From contig JAIRKX010000221.1 in assembly GCA_031259805.1 (NCBI GenBank), forward strand, positions 1 to 6,065: a DNA stretch of 6,065 nucleotides. Direction: 5' to 3'. The notes under the pieces are model-generated. The model made no database searches, was not told the DNA's origin, and worked only from the letters and a program-made list of their open reading frames with translations. Each line of letters begins with the position of its first letter. The stretch's first letter is position 1. The DNA comes from Prevotellaceae bacterium. Its GTDB lineage: Bacteria; Bacteroidota; Bacteroidia; Bacteroidales; UBA932. This document shows, one piece after another, positions 1 through 5,951 of this stretch. Both the position numbers and the translations under genes were made by a program.

Positions 1-176
1 GTTTCAAGGTTTGAAACTCCCGTTTCAAAGTTCAAAACACAAGTTTCAAAGTTCAAAACACAAGTTTCAAACTTTAAAACACAAGTTTCAAAGTTTGAAA
101 CGGGAGTTTCAAAGTTCTAAACACAAGTTTCAAGGTTTGAAACTCCCGTTTCAAGGTTTAAAACTCCAGTTTCAAG
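1..176. repeat. Tandem array of 21-bp palindromic repeats (8 units plus a partial ninth)
   Basis: Eight consecutive 21-bp units begin at 1, 22, 43, 64, 85, 106, 127 and 148, followed by an 8-bp partial unit at 169-176. Each unit is a 17-bp core plus a 4-bp linker. In units 1, 5 and 7 the core is a perfect inverted repeat, GTTTCAA-N3-TTGAAAC; the other units have decayed right arms such as TCAAAAC or TAAAAC. The linkers are TCCC, ACAA, ACAA, ACAA, GGGA, ACAA, TCCC and TCCA. Unit 5 with its GGGA linker is nearly the reverse complement of the unit 1/2 junction, so part of the array is flipped. The period is a multiple of three, so both strands stay open and read as heptapeptide repeats, but these show no gene-like features and I treat the array as non-coding. 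The array may continue left of the window. Confidence 0.93.
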
Positions 177-453
177 TCGTGCTGTTGATATGTATGCCCG
201 AACGGGCAATCGGCGCCTTACGGAATCATAAGAATCATCCTTTTCAAGCGTTACAAAAACAAAAACCGCCCAAAAAGTGGGGGAAATAACCGCGAAGAAC
301 ACTTAATGAAAGAGCAAAGGACACAAAGATAAAGTTAAATTAGAAGAGGAAGCTTTTACCCGATTACTCATAGGGGAGAGGGGCGCTTTTTTAATCCCTT
401 GCGAACTTTACGGTTATTTTTCTTTTTAGACGGTTCTCGTTTGAAAAACAGGT
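177..453. other. Non-coding stretch between the 21-bp array and the lipoprotein gene
   Basis: I see no convincing gene here. The open frames on both strands are extensions of the repeat array or start at weak GTG codons. The stretch holds a 14-bp inverted repeat at 195-208 (TGCCCG-AA-CGGGCA). It also has a minus-strand TAnnTTTG match (TATCTTTG, 324-331) with no clear -33 partner. Read on the minus strand, 283-331 resembles the low-complexity wording of TTTGTGTCCTTTG and CTTCGCGGTTA that recurs between genes in many bacterial genomes. I looked for a rho-independent terminator downstream of the lipoprotein gene and found no stem followed by a T run. Confidence 0.6.
195..208. repeat. Short perfect inverted repeat
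   Basis: TGCCCG and CGGGCA form 6-bp arms around a 2-nt centre (AA). The centre is too short for a stable hairpin loop with all pairs formed, so a protein site or a repeat relic is more likely than an RNA structure. It lies 18 bp from the end of the 21-bp array. It may be chance. Confidence 0.35.
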
Positions 454-684
454 TTACATTTGCTGTTGGTTAACTATAGTCGAATTAACGGTTTTCTTCG
501 GTTGCAGTACAAGCGGCTCCCTTATTTCGGGATACGAAAAGTAAGCCGGTTCATTCGTTACATCGCTCAGCGGGCTTCTCGTTTCATGCTGGCAACCGAC
601 CAGAAAGGTTACCGTTACTACGCAGAGCATGGCTGAGTAAATAACAACATCTAAAAATTTAACGATTCCTTTTTTTGAGTTCAT
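454..684 (-). CDS. Small lipoprotein, function unknown; predicted target of the adjacent ECF sigma factor
   Basis: This 76-residue protein has a basic N terminus (KKGIVK), a hydrophobic segment at about residues 11-30, and a lipobox LVGC with the lipidated cysteine at position 31. The mature part would be only 46 residues, polar, with no domain I recognise; it ends in NQQQM. It is expected to be processed by signal peptidase II and anchored to the inner or outer membrane. The start is supported by the well-formed signal peptide and by an A/T-rich leader of about 20-26 nt downstream of a promoter-like element at 711-739. The gene lies 71 bp downstream of the anti-sigma/barrel gene in the same direction. 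Its promoter shares both blocks with the sigma-gene promoter, so I infer that it is a regulon output. In B. thetaiotaomicron the Das1 regulon includes NigD-type lipoproteins, but this one is far too short to be NigD. The function is not known. Confidence 0.75.
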   Translation of the reverse strand: MNSKKGIVKFLDVVIYSAMLCVVTVTFLVGCQHETRSPLSDVTNEPAYFSYPEIREPLVLQPKKTVNSTIVNQQQM

Positions 685-710
685 AAAAATTAAAGTTTGC
701 TGTTTATGAT

Positions 711-739
711 AAGATGCAAAATAGCATCAAAACGCTGCA
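711..739 (-). promoter_or_regulatory. Predicted ECF-type promoter of the small lipoprotein gene
   Basis: Read on the minus strand, TGCAGCGTTTT (729-739) is followed after 8 bp by TTTGCATCTT (711-720). Both blocks and the 8-bp distance are identical to those upstream of the sigma gene (2647-2675), while the sequence between them differs. Taking TGCAGC as -35 and GCATCT as -10 gives a 16-bp spacer, normal for ECF sigma factors. The start codon lies 26 nt beyond the -10 block, which leaves a leader of about 20 nt. An inverted repeat, GATGC-N6-GCATC (713-728), overlaps the -10 block and could be an extra operator or chance. Assignment to this sigma factor is inference from the shared pattern. Confidence 0.7.
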
Positions 740-755
740 CGGAGAGCAAAAAAAA

Positions 756-2078
756 TTAGAAACTCGTACGTAGTCCACACCCCAAAAGGAAGGTAAACGG
801 TCGATCGGTGCGGATGCTTTGCGGCTGGTTTTCATAGGGAATGAAGTAGCGCACGCCGGGTTCGATGTAAATACTAAATTGTTTGTAAAAACGATATTCA
901 GCGCCTAATTGTCCGTTCAGCGACCATTGAAGGCCGTGGATGCTTTCCTTGTCTATGTGCGTTCCCGCATCGGCTATCGTTGTGCTGTTGGCGGCAAGCC
1001 CTTTTTCAATCATGCCGCCGCCGGCCGCATAGAAGGAGAACCGCCGGCTATCTACAATCCGGTAAACGACATTGATCGGTATTCCGAGATAATGCAATTG
1101 CTTTTTGATCGTCGAAGGGTCGCGACTGTAGGTATATTCCGATGAGAGATACGTATAAACCACTCCCGACTCCAGCGCCCAGCGCGACGTGAGAAGATTA
1201 AACCGGACGGTAATGCCGAAGGAAAGCGGCAGGTGATGCCGTGTATCTGTCAGTTGGCGGCTGGGTGGCGCTCCGGGACGACCCGGCGGCGGTTGTGCTA
1301 TAGAGATACTGTTTGTTGTGTTTGAGAAATCCATTCCGCCGGACTGTCCGGACAATAAAGCGATCGACCATTGTTTTTTCGTCGTTTTGGCCGGTAGCGT
1401 TTCGTCGGCGCCGGTCAACGGAAAAGCGGACAACGAATCGTGTTGTACGGCGTTTGATTGTGCATTTGATTGCCCGCCGGTTGTATTTTCGGCAATCTGT
1501 TCTGCCGGATGTGGGGTCAGTGATTGGGTGGAGTCTGTGGCCTGTACATTTGATTCTGTAAGGATTGTCGGGGCTTTTGTGTCGGATGGAATAGCCGGCG
1601 GCGTTACCGTGACTTTAGTCCGGTAAATCGTTTGGGAATAAACGGTCGACGGCTGTACCGACGAAGTTTTACCCGAACCGGACGTGCGGGCCGGCGCCGG
1701 TTCCTGTCCGGTAGTGGCCGCAGGAGAATGGATAGCGCCGGCGACGGGCGGCTTAACCGGCCTCTCCTGTTTTGTAACCAATGGGGGCAGTACAAAAAAC
1801 AAGGCCACCGCTGCAGCTACCGCCGAACCTGCGGTAAACCATATGGCCACGGCTCTTCGCCGTTTTGATTGTGACAGTCGCCGGTTGATAATGTCCCAGT
1901 CGGCAGCGGTTACGGGTTGTTCATAATCAACTAATCGGGATTGTAGCGTCGCTTGTTCCCGTGCTTCGTCGGTTTTGTTCAGACGTTGGCAAATAGTTTC
2001 CCAGTCGCTTGGTTCTACGGGCGATTCATAAGTAAGCATTTTTTGCCGTAAACTATTTTTTACGTGGTTATCGTTCAT
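756..2078 (-). CDS. Dma-like dual membrane-spanning anti-sigma factor with C-terminal outer-membrane beta-barrel
   Basis: The 440-residue protein has four parts. Residues 1-75 are cytoplasmic and contain two copies of a motif, YESPVEPSDWETICQRL (17-33) and YEQPVTAADWDIINRRL (52-68), exactly 35 residues apart. A single transmembrane helix spans about 77-101 after the basic stretch SKRRR. Residues 102-233 form a disordered linker rich in Pro, Ser, Thr, Ala and Gln. Residues 234-440 alternate hydrophobic and polar residues, with Tyr/Phe/Gly-rich strands, and end in GLRTSF; the terminal Phe is typical of outer-membrane barrels and the region resembles the PF13568-type barrel. This matches the Dma family, in which Dma1 spans both membranes and restrains the ECF21 sigma factor Das1. 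The start overlaps the sigma stop codon (ATGA), so translation is probably coupled and the two proteins are made together. Routine annotation would probably call it a porin-family or outer membrane beta-barrel protein. Anti-sigma activity is inferred from architecture and position. Confidence 0.87.
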   Translation of the reverse strand: MNDNHVKNSLRQKMLTYESPVEPSDWETICQRLNKTDEAREQATLQSRLVDYEQPVTAADWDIINRRLSQSKRRRAVAIWFTAGSAVAAAVALFFVLPPLVTKQERPVKPPVAGAIHSPAATTGQEPAPARTSGSGKTSSVQPSTVYSQTIYRTKVTVTPPAIPSDTKAPTILTESNVQATDSTQSLTPHPAEQIAENTTGGQSNAQSNAVQHDSLSAFPLTGADETLPAKTTKKQWSIALLSGQSGGMDFSNTTNSISIAQPPPGRPGAPPSRQLTDTRHHLPLSFGITVRFNLLTSRWALESGVVYTYLSSEYTYSRDPSTIKKQLHYLGIPINVVYRIVDSRRFSFYAAGGGMIEKGLAANSTTIADAGTHIDKESIHGLQWSLNGQLGAEYRFYKQFSIYIEPGVRYFIPYENQPQSIRTDRPFTFLLGCGLRTSF

Positions 2079-2641
2079 TTATTTACTTTTTCACTTTCCA
2101 ATATCATTTTTTGCAGCCAACTGCGGGCGCGCATATATTGTGAACGCGAAGCGCTTTCGGTAATATGCAGCAATCCCGCAATCTCCTGATGCGAATATCC
2201 TTCGACGGCATACAGGTTAAACACCATCCGAAAGCCCGCCGGCAGGGTGGCTATTTTTGCTACCAGTTCGTCGGCCGACAGTTTTTCAAAAACGGAATAA
2301 TCCGCTGCCGGTATGTCGGTCGCATAACCATCGTGTGCTTTCAGCACATCTTTCTTTCGCAGATATCCCAATGCCATGTTGACAAACAATTTTCTCATCC
2401 ATCCTTCAAAAGAACCTTCTCCTTTATAAGCGTCTATTTTTTTAAACAGCTGGATAAACCCGTCGTGCAACAAATCGCGTGCGGCATCGTAATTATCCGC
2501 GTATCGCACACATACGCCCATCATTTTAGTCGCGTATTTATCGTACAGTTGTTTTTGGGCTATACGATTTCTTTTGACGCAACCGGCAATCAGTTCGCTT
2601 TCGTCCGCAGGGGAATCATATCTGTTTTTATACGCTTCCAT
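2075..2641 (-). CDS. ECF-family RNA polymerase sigma factor (Das-like, probably ECF21 type)
   Basis: The 188-residue protein has the two-domain ECF layout. Region 2 runs from about 15 to 97 and includes DAARDLLHDGFIQLF (52-66), which contacts core polymerase and the -10 element, and GSFEGWMRKLFVNMA (76-90). Region 4 runs from about 123 to 178, with the helix-turn-helix YSHQEIAGLLHITESASRSQ (149-168) for -35 recognition. There is no C-terminal extension. An in-frame TAA lies directly before the ATG, and the next Met is at residue 40 inside region 2, so the start is secure. The stop overlaps the start of the Dma-like gene by 4 nt, and the pair would be co-transcribed. The promoter-like element just upstream is repeated before the small lipoprotein gene, which suggests autoactivation. 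The factor would be held inactive by the cytoplasmic part of its partner until an envelope signal arrives. The ECF class is certain; the ECF21 subclass is inferred from the partner. Confidence 0.93.
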   Translation of the reverse strand: MEAYKNRYDSPADESELIAGCVKRNRIAQKQLYDKYATKMMGVCVRYADNYDAARDLLHDGFIQLFKKIDAYKGEGSFEGWMRKLFVNMALGYLRKKDVLKAHDGYATDIPAADYSVFEKLSADELVAKIATLPAGFRMVFNLYAVEGYSHQEIAGLLHITESASRSQYMRARSWLQKMILESEKVNK

Positions 2642-2646
2642 TTACA

Positions 2647-2675
2647 AAGATGCAAATATAGTCAAAAACGCTGCA
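2647..2675 (-). promoter_or_regulatory. Predicted autoregulated ECF-type promoter of the sigma/anti-sigma operon
   Basis: On the minus strand TGCAGCGTTTT (2665-2675) and TTTGCATCTT (2647-2656) are separated by 8 bp. The same two blocks with the same spacing precede the small lipoprotein gene. The 8 bp between the blocks have no conserved alignment, which is the pattern expected for -35 and -10 elements under selection. The -10 block ends 5 nt before the ATG, so transcription would begin at or very near the start codon. Autoregulation by the sigma factor encoded directly downstream is inference. Confidence 0.7.
2653..2660 (-). promoter_or_regulatory. Possible housekeeping -7 element overlapping the ECF promoter
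   Basis: TATATTTG matches the Bacteroidota primary-sigma -7 consensus TAnnTTTG exactly and lies 11 nt upstream of the sigma start codon. No TTTG or TTG is visible about 19-21 bp further upstream, so the match is incomplete. If used, it could give the basal expression needed before autoactivation. It overlaps the conserved ECF -10 block and may be coincidental. Confidence 0.3.
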
Positions 2676-2715
2676 TGTCGTTTGTTATTTTTTATCGGCA
2701 AAGGACCTCATGCCA

Positions 2716-3633
2716 TCAGGTATATCTTATCCGCTGCCCCGGACGGATAATGCTTGTCCGCGTTATTTTATTGAGTCGGCACAGTTTGCTGACCGGCACG
2801 CCCGTCCGCATAGCAATGTGTCCTAAGGTATCGCCTCTTTTGACGGTATAGAAACGGATTTTCTCAATTTCCTTGATATATTCAAAATTTGCGGCGCATA
2901 CGTAGAGCGTGTCGCTGTGGGGTGTACAAGTGGTGAAATTGATAATATCGTTGGGGTTGATGGGCACGCCTAAGTAGCGGAACTCGTAATGCAGGTGTGG
3001 GCCGGTGGAGCGACCGGTGCTGCCGCCCCACCCTACGGCCTCGCCGGCTTTGATGGCTTGATTGGGTGTAACCAGTAATTTATTTAAATGAGCATAGACG
3101 GTTTCCAATCCGTTGTAATGACGTACTACGACATAGTAACCATACGTCCGGCTGCGTTGGGCGATGCGCACTTTCCCGTCGAATGCGCAGCGTACCGGGT
3201 CGCCGACACGGAGTTTAATGTCGATGCCATAGTGATGGCGAAATTGCCGGCGGAAGCCGAAGTCGGACGTAATCCGGTTGACGATGGGGTGGTGATACCC
3301 GGATACATCAATAATAGCGCTGTCAGGCGTATCTACCAGCCGGATTTCGTAGGGATTGACTTTGGCGTTATGCCAAATTTGATTATAGATAGCATGCGCC
3401 GGAAATTCGCTGCTGTCGGCGGAGGCGCTGTCGACGACGTCAAATATCTCCTCTACAGTATCCTCATCCAGCGAAAGCGCTTCGACATCCTCCTCAATGA
3501 CGGCGTATGCCGCCGTATCGTCTGCCGCGACGGAATCTGTTACCGGAAACGGCTGTGCATAGCATTCCAAAGCGAGGCATAGGAGTAAAAGGATAGCGGT
3601 AATACGATAGTTTTTACATGTCAATTTTTGCAT
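2716..3633 (-). CDS. Secreted M23-family peptidoglycan endopeptidase with C-terminal LysM domain
   Basis: With the start at 3633 the protein has 305 residues. Residues 1-26 form a signal peptide with basic n-region KLTCKNYR, hydrophobic core ITAILLLLCLAL and likely cleavage after CYA. A strongly acidic, probably flexible segment follows (about 33-79). The M23 (LytM-type) domain covers about 122-229 with all expected residues: His134 and Asp138 in HYGID, His182 in YAH, and His213/His215 in GPHLHYEF, which make up the zinc site and the catalytic histidines. A LysM domain at about 261-304 (YTVKRGDTL...LRxGQRI-like pattern) should bind peptidoglycan. The enzyme therefore probably cleaves peptide cross-links in the periplasm and looks active. 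ATG codons at 3675 and 3642 are also in frame; I prefer 3633 because it gives a normal short n-region. The gene overlaps the gyrB 3' end by 20 nt and is probably co-transcribed with it. Confidence 0.92.
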   Translation of the reverse strand: MQKLTCKNYRITAILLLLCLALECYAQPFPVTDSVAADDTAAYAVIEEDVEALSLDEDTVEEIFDVVDSASADSSEFPAHAIYNQIWHNAKVNPYEIRLVDTPDSAIIDVSGYHHPIVNRITSDFGFRRQFRHHYGIDIKLRVGDPVRCAFDGKVRIAQRSRTYGYYVVVRHYNGLETVYAHLNKLLVTPNQAIKAGEAVGWGGSTGRSTGPHLHYEFRYLGVPINPNDIINFTTCTPHSDTLYVCAANFEYIKEIEKIRFYTVKRGDTLGHIAMRTGVPVSKLCRLNKITRTSIIRPGQRIRYT

Positions 3634-5584
3634 ATTTGGCATGTGCTTCGATAAATTCGCGGCGCGGCGGTACATCGTCGCCCATCAACATGGAGAAAAT
3701 GCGGTCGGCTTCGGCGGCATTTTCAATCGTTATCTGCCGTAATACGCGGTTGGAGGGGTTCATGGTGGTTTCCCACAGTTGCTCAGGGTTCATTTCGCCC
3801 AATCCTTTGTAGCGTTGTACGTGAATGCCGCCGTCTTTGCCTTTGCCGATCCGTTCAATGGCGGAGAGGCGTTCCTCGTCATTCCAGCAATATTGCTCTT
3901 CGCGGCCTTTTTTTACTAAGAAGAGCGGCGGGGTGGCAATATACAGGTAGCCGTTTTTAATCAGGTCTTGCATGTGGCGGAAGAAGAAGGTCATAATCAG
4001 GGTGGCAATGTGGCTTCCGTCTACGTCGGCATCGGTCATTATGATGATTTTGTGGTAGCGGAGTTTGTCGAGATTCAGGGCTTTGCTGTCTTCTTCGGTG
4101 CCGATGGTAACGCCCAGGGCGGTATAGATGTTTCGGATTTCGTCGCTTTCAAATACTTTATGCTCCATTGCTTTTTCGACGTTCAGGATTTTCCCGCGTA
4201 ATGGCAGGATGGCCTGAAACAGGCGGTCGCGGCCTTGTTTGGCCGAGCCGCCGGCCGAGTCGCCTTCGACAAGGAAGATTTCGCATTTTGCCGGATCGCG
4301 GTCGGAGCAGTCGGCCAGTTTGCCGGGCAGCCCCGAACCGGACATGACGGTTTTGCGCTGTACCAGTTCGCGCGCTTTCCGCGCCGCTTGACGCGCCGTA
4401 GCCGCCAGTATGACTTTTTCGATAATCTGTTTGGCGTCGCGCGGGTTTTCTTCCAGATAATTGTTTAGCGCTTCGCTCACCGCTTGCGATACCGCTGCCA
4501 TTACTTCGTTATTCCCTAATTTTGTTTTGGTTTGTCCTTCAAATTGCGGTTCGGCCACTTTGACCGATATGACAGCTGTCAGGCCTTCGCGGAAGTCGGC
4601 CGGGTCAATATCGAATTTCAGTTTGGCCAGCATGCCGTTTTTCTCGGCATAGCCTTTAAGAGTGGTGGTCAGTCCGCGGCGGAATCCCGAAAGGTGCGTG
4701 CCGCCTTCAATCGTATTGATGTTATTGACGTAGGAGTGTACATTTTCGCTGAAGCCGGTGTTGTATTGCATGGCTACTTCGACAGGCAGGCCGGTTTTGT
4801 CGGTTTCCAGATAGATGGGTTTTTCCGTCAGCTTGTCGCGCGTGCCGTCGAGGAAGGTAACAAATTCGAGGAGTCCGGTTTCGGAATAGAAGTGGGAGGA
4901 GTGGAAGCAGGTTTCGCCGGCTTCGTTTTCTTCGCTTTCCCGCCGGTCGGTAATATGCAGGTTGATTCCTTTGTTGAGGAATGCCAGTTCGCGCAAGCGT
5001 GTAGCCAGTATTTCGTAGTTGTACTCGGTGGTGAGTTTGAAAATGTCAGGGTCGGGTTTAAAGGTAATGATCGTGCCGGTTTTGTCGGACAGTCCTACTT
5101 CTTGCACGTCGCACAGCGGGACGCCGCGATGGTATTCCTGCCTGTAGATTTTTCCTTCGCGGTGGACTTCGGCTACCAGCGAGCTCGAGAGCGCATTGAC
5201 GCACGATACGCCTACTCCGTGCAGTCCGCCGGATACTTTGTAGCTGCCTTTGTCGAATTTGCCGCCGGCATGCAGGACGGTGAGTACGACCTCAAGCGCC
5301 GATTTTCCTTCTTTTTGCATGATTCCCGTAGGGATACCGCGTCCGTCGTCGGCTACCGTTACAGAGTTATCTTCGTTAATCGTTACAAAGATATTGTTGC
5401 AGTAACCGCCCAGCGCTTCATCAATTGAGTTATCTACCACTTCGTATACCAGATGGTGCAGTCCGCGCGAGCCGACGTCGCCGATGTACATTGACGGGCG
5501 TTTGCGCACCGCTTCCAATCCTTCCAGTACTTGAATATTTTCCGCCGAGTAGTTATTGGCGATATTGTTCTCATTCTCTATCAT
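3614..5584 (-). CDS. gyrB: DNA gyrase subunit B
   Basis: This is the ATPase subunit of DNA gyrase, which with GyrA introduces negative supercoils in the cytoplasm. The 656 residues are full length for GyrB lacking the E. coli TOPRIM insertion. The GHKL ATPase domain shows RKRPSMYIGDVGSRGLHH (27-44), catalytic Glu48 and Asn52 in YEVVDNSIDEA, DDGRGIP (79-85), the ATP-lid GGLHGVGVS (119-127) and the transducer lysine in QTKTKLGN (351-358). The TOPRIM domain has EGDSAGG (440-446) with Glu440, LRGKILNVEKA (462-472), and TDADVDGSH (517-525) with Asp518 and Asp520. The C-terminal region has RYKGLGEMNPEQLW (591-604), where GyrA contacts occur. MYIGDV and GLGEMNPEQLW favour GyrB over ParE. The residues equivalent to E. 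coli Asp426 and Lys447, linked to quinolone response, are unaltered (Asp442, Lys466 region). The ATG at 5584 follows an A/T-rich leader without a Shine-Dalgarno sequence. Confidence 0.98.
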   Translation of the reverse strand: MIENENNIANNYSAENIQVLEGLEAVRKRPSMYIGDVGSRGLHHLVYEVVDNSIDEALGGYCNNIFVTINEDNSVTVADDGRGIPTGIMQKEGKSALEVVLTVLHAGGKFDKGSYKVSGGLHGVGVSCVNALSSSLVAEVHREGKIYRQEYHRGVPLCDVQEVGLSDKTGTIITFKPDPDIFKLTTEYNYEILATRLRELAFLNKGINLHITDRRESEENEAGETCFHSSHFYSETGLLEFVTFLDGTRDKLTEKPIYLETDKTGLPVEVAMQYNTGFSENVHSYVNNINTIEGGTHLSGFRRGLTTTLKGYAEKNGMLAKLKFDIDPADFREGLTAVISVKVAEPQFEGQTKTKLGNNEVMAAVSQAVSEALNNYLEENPRDAKQIIEKVILAATARQAARKARELVQRKTVMSGSGLPGKLADCSDRDPAKCEIFLVEGDSAGGSAKQGRDRLFQAILPLRGKILNVEKAMEHKVFESDEIRNIYTALGVTIGTEEDSKALNLDKLRYHKIIIMTDADVDGSHIATLIMTFFFRHMQDLIKNGYLYIATPPLFLVKKGREEQYCWNDEERLSAIERIGKGKDGGIHVQRYKGLGEMNPEQLWETTMNPSNRVLRQITIENAAEADRIFSMLMGDDVPPRREFIEAHAKYAKIDM

Positions 5585-5621
5585 CGTGTGCAGTATTATT
5601 TAGTATTTTTAAAAAAGCGTA

Positions 5622-5629
5622 CAAAGATA
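5622..5629 (-). promoter_or_regulatory. Predicted gyrB -7 promoter element
   Basis: TATCTTTG on the minus strand fits the Bacteroidota TAnnTTTG consensus exactly and lies 37 bp upstream of the gyrB ATG, which gives a leader of roughly 30 nt. A T run (TTTTTTTTG) precedes it. No clear -33 TTTG is present at the usual distance, as is common for this sigma factor's promoters. Confidence 0.55.
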
Positions 5630-5781
5630 CAAAAAAAATGGGAAGCATTGAGGATTGATAGATTTGGCGAGTGGGGGCGGCTGCGCTGCTTCTGTTCCTG
5701 TAATTTTGCAGTCTGTAATTATGAAAAGGAATATCCGGGCAAAAGAGTAGGGGGAATATTAAAAGAAGGGTTTATATCAAA

Positions 5782-5793
5782 ACATTCGAATGT
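5782..5793. repeat. Perfect 12-bp palindrome
   Basis: ACATTCGAATGT reads identically on both strands. It lies about 200 bp upstream of gyrB, outside any gene I can support. It could be a binding site for a dimeric protein, but only one copy is seen and it may be chance. Confidence 0.35.
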
Positions 5794-5951
5794 GTCTGCT
5801 TCGCGTTCTTCGGATGTTGAAGCGATTTCGTTTTTTGTGGTATCCAATTCCACCTCCCCTACCCTATCTCAAAATTTGCTAATGAACAATCGTTTATAAT
5901 GATATTTCTCTACACATGGCTGGGGGATTACAGGCATTCGATATTCCGGCG

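Larger units (their letters stand above)
5585..5951. other. Non-coding region upstream of gyrB
   Basis: No convincing gene is present. The gyrB promoter element lies at 5622-5629. On the plus strand, TAATTTTG (5701-5708) is a perfect TAnnTTTG match followed at 5721 by a 9-codon frame, MKRNIRAKE, ending in TAG; it has no visible -33 element. On the minus strand, 5719-5868 is open for 49 codons without an ATG and could be the tail of a broken gene, since it continues in frame beyond a TGA at 5869-5871. A perfect 12-bp palindrome lies at 5782-5793. No tRNA, known riboswitch or terminator could be recognised. Confidence 0.6.

Noticed and set aside
1..176. CRISPR array
   Set aside because: The units are contiguous 21-bp repeats with 4-bp linkers and no unique spacers of 25-40 bp; no cas gene is present.
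11..289. Plus-strand open frame of 92 codons with a Lys/Phe/Gln heptapeptide repeat
   Set aside because: It is produced by the 21-bp array, whose period keeps any frame open; the opposite strand is equally open and the frame has no gene-like context.
117..302. Minus-strand open frame ending in repeated LETGV
   Set aside because: It begins at a GTG with no leader, and its C-terminal half is only the 21-bp array read backwards.
2676..2715. Terminator between the endopeptidase and the sigma gene
   Set aside because: Only a 4-bp stem (GGCA/TGCC) with a large loop can be drawn on the minus strand, and it is followed by an A-rich, not T-rich, sequence; read-through into the sigma operon remains possible.
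2165..2851. Plus-strand open frame of 228 codons across the sigma gene and its promoter
   Set aside because: It is antisense to the clearly recognisable sigma factor and the end of the endopeptidase, with a Cys/His/Arg-rich composition and no domain.
4532..5428. Long plus-strand open frame of 298 codons
   Set aside because: It lies wholly opposite gyrB, whose domains are intact and certain; the antisense frame is a by-product of gyrB codon use.
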